Source: an uncultured Blautia sp. (GTDB taxonomy: Bacteria > Bacillota > Clostridia > Lachnospirales > Lachnospiraceae). From it: DNA of 6,756 bases. Every line of letters starts with the position of its first letter. The stretch's first letter is position 1. The DNA is taken from NCBI GenBank assembly GCA_900765525.1, contig CAAFRY010000261.1, positions 1-6,756 on the forward strand. The letters run 5' to 3'. Of the stretch, positions 5,802-6,756 are shown piece by piece. Below the pieces are notes generated by a model. The model had not been told where the DNA came from. It worked only from the letters and a program-made list of their open reading frames with translations, and did no database searches. The position numbers and the translations under genes were made by a program.

Positions 5802-6756
5802 AACAATTATACAGAAAATTAACGCTTACCTTTACTTTTCTTGGCTTGGGACTTTTCGGAATATGTGCCTTGTATCTTTACCGGCATGATAAAGGGGAAC
5901 TATCTGCTTATTTGGAGCAGATGCTTGACCAGACAGAAAATAATATACGACAGGGAGAGAAGCTTCTGGGACAGGAGCCGGTAAAGCTGGTAGTACAGAA
6001 TATAGCTACAGAACATAATACAACTATTTTTGCACTGGAGGCCCATACCGGGGAACTGATAGGAATATCAAAAAATAACCGGCAGGAATTGGAGATACCG
6101 GGAATTGGGAACGGGAGGGAATTAGCGGCATATTTGAGTTCCTTTGATAAAGCTTCTTATTTGAAGATAAATAATACCTGGAATCTTTTAGTTGTAAGAG
6201 GGGAGGAGGAATTCCTGCTGGGAGCCTTCTGCCGGGCAGATAATATTTTTGAGTCTTTATTTCTGCAGGGAGTCATAGCCTTGAGCTTTATCGCTGTTTT
6301 TTCCGGAGCCATGATATTTCTTATCAGACGGCACCTGGAGCGGTATTTTTTTCAGGATATACGGCAGCTGCAGGAGGGTATTCGCCAGATTATAGCCGGA
6401 GACTACAGGGTGAAGCTGAAAAGCAGTAAAAACCCGGAGCTGGAACCGCTGATTGAGGTTATCCGCAGGCTGAAACAGGGATATATCCACAAAAGCGAAA
6501 GAATGAATAAGATTTTTAACACCATCAGCGCTCATATCGCAGTGTTCGAATGGCTGGAAGGAGGAAACGGAAAGTTTTTTTCTAACAATCTGCAGTCTAT
6601 GCTTTCTCTAGAAGACAGGGAATGGGAAGAAATGAAAGAGAACCAGGAAAAATTCAGGAAATTTATTTTTGGGCTTCGCCAAACCCAGGACCAGGAAGGG
6701 CTGATTTTTCATAAAGGGAAATATTTGAAAATAGAAGCTTATGAAATAGAGGAGGA
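5798..6756 (+). CDS. Membrane sensor with HAMP and PAS-like domains, probable diguanylate cyclase (3' end outside window)
   Basis: The frame from the ATG at 5798 stays open for 319 codons to the right edge, so this is a real but truncated gene. It overlaps the phosphodiesterase stop by four bases (ATGA), with AAGGAG at 5779-5784 and AAAGGG at 5787-5792 as possible ribosome binding sites; translational coupling is likely. A membrane segment (about 8-28) is followed by an extracytoplasmic domain of about 128 residues, containing 'TIFALEAHTGELIGISKN' (76-93), which is suggestive of a single Cache/PAS-like fold. A second membrane segment follows (about 157-177), then a HAMP-like linker (about 180-232, with 'IIAGDYRVKL'), then a PAS-like start at about 236 ('MNKIFNTISAHIAVFEWLE'). 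The output domain is not visible. Its position behind an EAL phosphodiesterase and the TM-HAMP-PAS order make a GGDEF cyclase the best guess; a histidine kinase is the main alternative. Confidence 0.85.
   Translation, partial: MKQLYRKLTLTFTFLGLGLFGICALYLYRHDKGELSAYLEQMLDQTENNIRQGEKLLGQEPVKLVVQNIATEHNTTIFALEAHTGELIGISKNNRQELEIPGIGNGRELAAYLSSFDKASYLKINNTWNLLVVRGEEEFLLGAFCRADNIFESLFLQGVIALSFIAVFSGAMIFLIRRHLERYFFQDIRQLQEGIRQIIAGDYRVKLKSSKNPELEPLIEVIRRLKQGYIHKSERMNKIFNTISAHIAVFEWLEGGNGKFFSNNLQSMLSLEDREWEEMKENQEKFRKFIFGLRQTQDQEGLIFHKGKYLKIEAYEIEE

Noticed and set aside
6257..6535. 92-codon minus-strand ORF
   Set aside because: It lies entirely inside the well-supported plus-strand sensor gene and encodes no recognisable motif.

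Overview
The window looks like chromosomal DNA of a Gram-positive anaerobe of the Clostridia, most likely Lachnospiraceae-like. The evidence is moderate GC, frequent AGA/AGG, GGA and ATA codons, strong AGGAGG-type ribosome binding sites, and the protein families present. This assignment is an inference from style; there is no rRNA or marker gene here. All supported genes are on the + strand, and both window edges cut through a gene.

Region 1 (1-3394) is the 3' part of an ABC-transporter/two-component operon. It holds the end of an FtsX-type ABC permease (open at the left edge, ends 1667), an OmpR/PhoB-type response regulator (1699-2373) and a short-loop sensor histidine kinase (2366-3394, overlapping the regulator by 8 bases). 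The kinase has two membrane segments with almost nothing outside the cell between them. That is the layout of kinases that take their signal from a partner ABC transporter (BceRS/BceAB-type envelope or antimicrobial-peptide sensing). The ATPase partner is presumably just left of the window.

Region 2 (3395-3587) is a 193-base intergenic stretch. It contains a near-consensus sigma-A promoter (TTGAAG, 17 bases, TATAAT), a small hairpin in the inferred leader, and an eight-codon ORF whose stop overlaps the next gene's start. No convincing intrinsic terminator was found for the upstream operon.

Region 3 (3588-6756) is a cyclic-di-GMP signalling operon. The first gene is a membrane-anchored Cache-like/GGDEF/EAL protein (3588-5801). 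Its GGDEF site is degenerate (HGDIF) and its EAL site is intact, so it should be a c-di-GMP phosphodiesterase. The second gene overlaps it by an ATGA junction (from 5798) and runs off the right edge. The visible 319 codons encode two membrane segments around an extracytoplasmic domain, then HAMP and a PAS-like domain. The missing C-terminus is most plausibly a GGDEF (or possibly kinase) output domain.

Nothing here is clearly a new class of system. The points most worth checking are the pairing of a degenerate-GGDEF phosphodiesterase with a coupled second sensor, the altered ATP-binding motif of the histidine kinase, and the leader upstream of the c-di-GMP operon.
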